Below are positions 58,978-64,000 of a DNA stretch of 64,000 nt, in pieces (positions within the stretch are counted from its first letter, which is position 1; each line of letters opens with the position of its first letter). A model generated the notes under the pieces. It saw nothing but the letters and a program-made list of their open reading frames with translations, ran no database searches and had not been told where the DNA came from. Origin of the DNA: Paraphysomonas bandaiensis (lineage: Eukaryota; Chrysophyceae); the NCBI GenBank assembly GCA_965644295.1, contig CBFFRP010000043.1, forward strand, positions 1 through 64,000. Reading direction: 5' to 3'. Both the position numbers and the translations under genes were made by a program.

Positions 58978-60380
58978 TCATTCACGATGTACAAGCATAC
59001 TGCTCGTAAAATCGGACAGCATTCCCGATTCGTTGTAACCTAATATAGAACTATCTGAACATGTCTTCTGTTTACTTCTTTTCTCCGGAATAAGTGGTGG
59101 CATTTCCTCGCATCCCTCACCCGTCTCCGAATTTTTAATAATATTAGGAACCCCGGGCGTTCTTCCTCCAAGAACTTCCATCGCCGGAGTATTTAAGCAA
59201 GCCAGCGCAACCTATACGTGATCAGAAACCACACACAAGAACAGAATTCTGCGAACAATACCTGAAGGGCAGTATTTCCTTGTGAATTCGATATTTTAGT
59301 ACTAGCCTTATTGTAAATAAGGCACGAAAGTACAGGAACAGGAGACGGATGTTTTGCAGCTACATGCATCGCTGTATTTCCATCCACGTCAACTGCATCC
59401 AAATTTGCTCCCAATGAAATGAGAACTTCAATACATTCTAAATGACAGTTTTTCGCTGCTGCAACAATAGGGGGGGTTCCTGCACTTCCTGTCTCTTCTA
59501 CACTCACCCCAAAAGATGCGAGAACTTTGATAACATCCCCTTGGCCATTTTCAGCCGCCAGTACCATAGGAGAAACACCAGTTAGGTACGCCGTAGCATC
59601 CGATCCAAATTCCAGAAGGAGTTGAACAATCGGAACATGACCACTAGAGGCGGCGTAGTGAATCGACAGAAAACCGGCAGAGTCTACTTCGTTTATGTTT
59701 ACTCCTCGTCGGATCAAATCTTTACATCCTTCTAGGTCACCCATCTGAGAGCAGTTCGACAGATCTTCGATCATTTTTTCTTGAACGGAGAGATAATTCA
59801 ACAACAACTTCTGGGAGGATTGTGTTTTCTCAAGTTTATCTAATTGTTTCCGCATTTTAATTAAACGTACAGGCTCTTTCTTTACATTAGACATGCTGTG
59901 ATCGATCATCATCAGTCTTAAGTCTTCATGCATCTTTTCTATTTTCTTCTTTTCACGTTCATACCTTTCAAACTCTTCTGATTTCATCTTTCGTCGATTA
60001 AAAGTTTCAATTTTATTTCGCTCCATTCTTAAAGTTGTTGAAAATTCAAGAATTCGTGATTTATAAGCTTCTGAGGTTTGGATCGCTGTCGCAGAGGCTG
60101 ATTTCTGAGCTTCGACTATATGTAAAGCATTCTGAAGCCGTCTACTGAGATCACCAACCAACAACTGAAGAGTCTCAACATCAGTGGGTAAATTAGATAT
60201 ATCTTTTTGTAACACAGTTTGATTATTTGATTCTTCAATAATGATTTCATCACATGTGTTGATGTTCTTCTCGCTGATGCTGTCATGGACTTGACTCCCC
60301 ACTTCAGCTACTTTTGAATCCACTGAAAGAGACTGTCCATCAGTAGGATTAGAGAATGAACTATCTTGCTCACTTGACAT
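58978..60380 (-). CDS. Coiled-coil and ankyrin-repeat protein
   Basis: Two exons (60380-59262, 59211-58978) joined across a 50-nt intron give 450 residues. The N-terminal 60 or so residues are acidic and polar. A charged coiled coil follows (about 65-205, with KIETFNRRKMKSEEFERYEREKKK-type sequence). The ankyrin repeats run from about 213 to 385. Clear units include DLEGCKDLIRRGVNINEVD, GFLSIHYAASSGHVPIVQLLLEFG, SPMVLAAENGQGDVIKVLASFG, TPPIVAAAKNCHLECIEVLISLG and NTAMHVAAKH. A Ser/Glu-rich tail lies in exon 2. It is likely a cytoplasmic scaffold binding partners through its ankyrin surface. No catalytic domain was seen. Confidence 0.87.
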
Positions 60381-61043
60381 GTCTATCAGTAGCAGTTTAT
60401 TGCATTATCACTATATATAGATGTCTATTCCTCTATATAACTCTCATATCGACCTCTGCATGTGATAAAGCAAGCAGTTACTGTATCAATACTCTAATTT
60501 TTAGGTTATAGAGACTAAATATCTGCATAATGAGTGCTTTCTTTAGCTAATTTTTCCTACTATTTTCTTACATATACTTTCAATCAACTCAAAAAGTGCC
60601 GTTTTGGATTTTCCTGAAAGGGGTTTTCACTCGAAAATCATTGTTTTGGATTCCAAAACGTATGCACCTGCTATTTGAAACAGTCGTTTTTTTGACAGTT
60701 CTCCACTCCTTTTTTATGAACTATAGTACGATCCTTGTCCTGTATTTCAGGATATTTAGAAAAAAAAAGTATTTTTTAGATTTTTTCAATTTCTGTCACT
60801 AAAAACACGAAATCCCTCATTTCCATGAAATGACGGTTTATATCAATCCACTTCTCTAATATTCAAAATTCTATGAAAAACCTTTGACTATTTAAGATAC
60901 GAATAATTTTGAAAAAATAGCATCTCATGATGCCATCAAATGTGAATATACGCGAAAACTCCTCAAAAACTTGTCGATTTCCTGGTTTCATAATCCAAGA
61001 GGTCCAGTTTATTGATTTTATCCCATAGATCTCCGTCTCCATC
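60381..61043. other. Divergent intergenic region
   Basis: AT-rich with repeated TTTTGGATT words near 60600-60660. No gene was recognised. Confidence 0.4.
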
Positions 61044-61789
61044 ATGTCTGAAGAAGCCTCCAATGCTGTGGTATGTATATCTTCGTTCATGGAACAGATT
61101 GTGGTAATGTTTTGTTTGTTTAGCCCTCCCCTGCCGTCGATTCTCCCGCACGGTTAAAGTTCCTATCAGAGGTCGAGAATGCTCTCACTGGACCTGATCT
61201 TGTTAATGCCGCAAAAGCATATGCAGAGTATGAGAAGGGTCAAGCAGCCTTTGCTTTCAATAGAGCGAAGAAGGTGCTGGTTCATACGGGTGTGTTAGAT
61301 GGGGAGAAGTGGCAGCGTACGTATGGCTCGATGGGGAAGATGAGAGCCGACTTCTATGCAGCCTTTAACAGTGTCCCTCCAGAGATTATGGAGCATTTGA
61401 AGAACGCCATGTTCTTTGATTCTCGTGTTAACAAAAGTTATCGCTCCCCGAACTCTCTTTTCCCGGATCGTCACGGAAGAAATTTGGAGGACGTTGGAGT
61501 AGTGAAGACTAGCTCTTCGAAGAAACGAAAGAATAGATCAAAAGTGGTTAATGCAGTCCAGGATCCTCTAGCAGAAGTTGTTGATGCTACCGGGGGTAAT
61601 GTGACAATTGCTACTGCTGGTCTGGATAATCTTCCAGAGCCTGTGAGTGCCGTGGAATTGGAGGAAAGGGTGCGATCCATCAAGTCTGCTCGACTAGCCA
61701 ATGCCCTTAGTCACCCTTCCTTCAGCTCACTCGATGAGCAGTCTCAAGGTCTTATTAAGCAGCAATGGCTTTCTACCCTTGTGGAATAA
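61044..61789 (+). CDS. Unknown small helical protein
   Basis: Exon 61044-61070 encodes the start (MSEEASNAV) and joins 61124-61789 across a 53-nt GT-AG intron in frame, giving 230 residues. The body is mostly helical and charged, with LKFLSEVENAL, AAKAYAEYEKGQAAFAFNRAKKVL and EIMEHLKNAMFF. A Lys/Arg cluster (SSSKKRKNRSKVV, about 135-147) looks like a nuclear localisation signal. The C-terminal part has VELEERVRSIKSARLANALSHPSF. No family was recognised. The short 5' exon followed by an intron is common in this genome. Confidence 0.72.
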
Positions 61790-62205
61790 TCACTCTGTTC
61801 ACGATGTCCTGTTGCGGGAGTTGAGGATCGTATGTGTTTTGACGACGATGTGTGTGCTGCTTGTGTGCGTGCATGAAGTGTCGCCCCATTAGATGCTATT
61901 AATATCTGAATGTAGTAGAATATTAAACCAAAGTATAATAATTAGCTTGTATATTTACTTATCAATCTTTACAATATCGAAGCAACTGCACGGTGTGCTC
62001 AATCCCATCTTTCCAGCCAGCAGGGCTCAATTATTATGAGTAACATACGAGACATGCTTTGATGGAAGTACTGTATAATGAAGCAGATTTAGTATATCTA
62101 TGCTAGTCAGAAAATAAGCCTGCTGTGTGTATATATTTATTACATGATTGGTGAGAATATGGAAACCGATTAACCTATGTTCAAAGGTGAGTAGGTGTCA
62201 GGGCT
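61790..62205. other. Intergenic, no gene
   Basis: AT-rich sequence leading up to the hAT element's left target duplication. Nothing else was seen. Confidence 0.4.
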
Positions 62206-62213
62206 AGGCAAAC

Positions 62214-63486
62214 CAGGGATAGGGAACAATATATTGCAATACTATTGTTAGGTAGCGTTCCATCAATAGTATTGATGGATTTTTTAAACCGGCCCTACAA
62301 TACTATTGCAATATATTGCAATATATTGTACAATATATTGCAATATATTAGTATGACTAATCAGTAAGTAAACACATCCGTAGTTTTCATTTTTAGTACT
62401 TGCCATATTTTATAAGGTCTAAGGTCACTTGATAATCAAACCCACTACTCTTAACTAATTAAAAGTTTCCTCATACTCATCCTCTGAGCCATCATCGGTG
62501 ACATCATCATCACCATATTCATTCAATATTGATTGAAATATGCTTGCATCCGGCCACAACTGTCGGTTAGCTTTCAGAAACAACAGCATATTAAGTGTAG
62601 TAGGATGCATACGTTTGCGCAACACTGATATAATCAGTTTTGCTGCGCTGAACAGGCGTTCACACGTATTGGAAGTACATACTACATGACTCGTGCACCT
62701 GTACTTAGATATTTCAACTTTTCGCTTCTTAAGTTTTTGAGCTGATTGAAGAATTTTTTCCGCATAGCCAACTTCAGCTTCATCATCCTCTGTATTGTTG
62801 CAATAATCACTGTCTGAACGGAGATATATTCTAACAGCATCTTTCTCAGATCTTGTCAAGTCCAATTCTTCGCCTGCTTGGAGTTTTGCAATTCCATTCT
62901 CGAAATTCGGATCATTAACAATGGGACTGTTTTTCTGTAAAGCAGATAGTGGATACTTTGGCCTAAAGTCCCTCAATAAGCCATCAAATATGTTCCGGCA
63001 TTCATAAAGATTTACTTGACTTGATCCTCCAGTTTGAAGCAATTTCGAGACGCTTTCAAACTTCCTCAGGTCGTCTACAAGGGCGATTATTTCGGTATTC
63101 TGTCATCATTCAGTTGTCTCTTCTTGTCACTATAGGATATATATACTATATTAAGAGAAGTACTGTACATACATGTGGAGAGGTGTAGAGTGCTGTTTGA
63201 GCTGGCGATACATAAAAAATAGAAAATAACATCAAAAATAGGCTTTTTTTCTTATTTTCCGGATATTTGTATACAGAGGCGTATATTTTGCACCATACAG
63301 TTGAGGATCTTCTCTTATATGACTATCATAATATTGATTGCAATATATTGCAATAGTATTGTGAGCTCTATTAACAGAAACACTATTGATGGAATATTTG
63401 ACCAGTCCACCAATCAATATATTTTACAATATATTGCAATATATTGTACAATATATTGCAATACAATATATTGTTCCCTATCCCTG
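62214..63486 (-). mobile_element. hAT-superfamily DNA transposon, internally deleted
   Basis: The 1273-bp element starts CAGGGATAGGGAACAATATATTG and ends with its exact reverse complement, a 23-bp terminal inverted repeat. It is flanked by the 8-bp duplication AGGCAAAC (62206-62213 and 63487-63494), the hallmark of hAT insertion. Next to each end are arrays of CAATATATTG words, probably transposase-binding subterminal repeats. It contains only the C-terminal part of a transposase, so it is likely non-autonomous. The intact ends and perfect duplication point to a recent insertion. Confidence 0.95.
62455..63042 (-). pseudogene. hAT transposase C-terminal fragment
   Basis: About 195 codons. The last third holds the hAT dimerisation region: SNTCERLFSAAKLI, then RKRMHPTTLNMLLFLKAN and an acidic tail. 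The BED zinc finger and most of the RNase-H-like catalytic core of a full transposase (600-700 residues) are missing. It ends inside the element just before the left subterminal repeats. Confidence 0.85.
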
Positions 63487-63494
63487 AGGCAAAC

Positions 63495-64000
63495 TATATT
63501 GGATTTAAATATCAAGTTATTTTTGCTTGCTACAATATATTTATATTATTATATAAATTTGCAATTTAGATTGTTATATATTGCTCATGCTTGTGTGTAT
63601 TTGAAAATAGATTTGATTAATCATAAATTACTCTTCATAACTCATATATAAAACATCAAACAATTCGGATAGTTACCTGCAATGAGGAAGGCTAACCGTA
63701 ATCGATTTTAGAACTCGTGCTTTCTCTGTCAACCTTTAACCAAATAGTAGCATACTGCTGGCAACATATTGTTATCGCCCCCTGGTCTGGACAGTATCAA
63801 TTAATTGTCATTTATTAAAGTTTCAACAATTGAAATTGAGACAGCAAATATATTTGCAATTATAATTGACTACAACCTGCGTAAATTGAATCGCAGTCCT
63901 GGTAGGATATGAAAATTTACACTAGTTAGCTACTGATAGATGTCGATCTAGCTTGACTAGTCTTCATCTAACTACTTATCTGGTTTTGATTCTTGACGCC
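63495..64000. other. Right-end flank, AT-rich
   Basis: No gene. Near 63830-63900 there are AATTGCAATTATAATTG words resembling those in the small element at 58.6 kb, possibly another fragment of that family. Confidence 0.4.

Noticed and set aside
1-64000. Bacterial-style features (operons, ribosome binding sites, CRISPR arrays, rho-independent terminators)
   Set aside because: The sequence is eukaryotic with spliceosomal introns. No regularly spaced repeat array or operon layout is present.

Overview
The window is nuclear DNA from a flagellated protist, most likely a stramenopile or a relative. The supporting evidence is: spliceosomal GT-AG introns in nearly every gene, mostly 45-105 nt; the standard code with TAA, TAG and TGA all used as stops; two ciliary genes (CFAP20, IFT54); and a long Pro-Ser-Thr stretch of 'PSGxPS / PTGxPS' units of the kind common in stramenopile surface proteins. 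Intergenic DNA is AT-rich. No rRNA, tRNA or CRISPR was found. The lineage is inferred from gene content, not from a marker gene.

Layout. 0-4.5 kb: gene-poor, with an AT-rich island (about 2.37-3.78 kb) holding a truncated virus-type primase/helicase ORF. 4.6-6.9 kb (-): HBS1-like ribosome-rescue GTPase, with a roughly 385-bp CATA microsatellite and a 101-bp pogo-like MITE just upstream. 7.7-9.8 kb: a broken kinase-like pseudogene and a dispersed repeat. 10.0-14.8 kb (-): one gene encoding CUB-like ectodomains, a membrane helix and an RBR ubiquitin ligase. 15.4-18.5 kb (+): GPI-specific phospholipase D. 19.4-20.1 kb (-): CFAP20. 20.6-22.4 kb (+): PAK-type kinase. 23.3-24.1 kb (-): patatin-like lipase. 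24.6-25.5 kb (+): TLC-domain membrane protein. 26.4-29.0 kb (-): IFT54 with a duplicated N-terminal unit. 29.6-30.7 kb (+): Cu/Zn-SOD-like protein with an altered active site. 32.1-41.9 kb (+): a 3136-residue polycystin-1-like protein. 43.3-47.5 kb (-): a giant CD36-family protein. 48.5-50.0 kb (+): unknown coiled-coil gene. 52.1-55.3 kb (+): EF-hand / AIG1-type GTPase / nucleoredoxin / TIR-like fusion. 55.5-57.2 kb: identical 473-bp direct repeats around a GC-rich core. 59.0-60.4 kb (-): ankyrin protein. 61.0-61.8 kb (+): unknown. 62.2-63.5 kb: a hAT transposon with intact ends and target-site duplication.

No operon-like logic is expected. The gene set leans towards cell surface, membrane lipid, cilium and signalling roles. 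The two strongest candidates for undescribed biology are the receptor-like CUB-TM-RBR E3 ligase and the GTPase-redox-TIR fusion. All splice models were derived by reading frames across GT-AG junctions. The joined lengths are multiples of three wherever all junctions were resolved.
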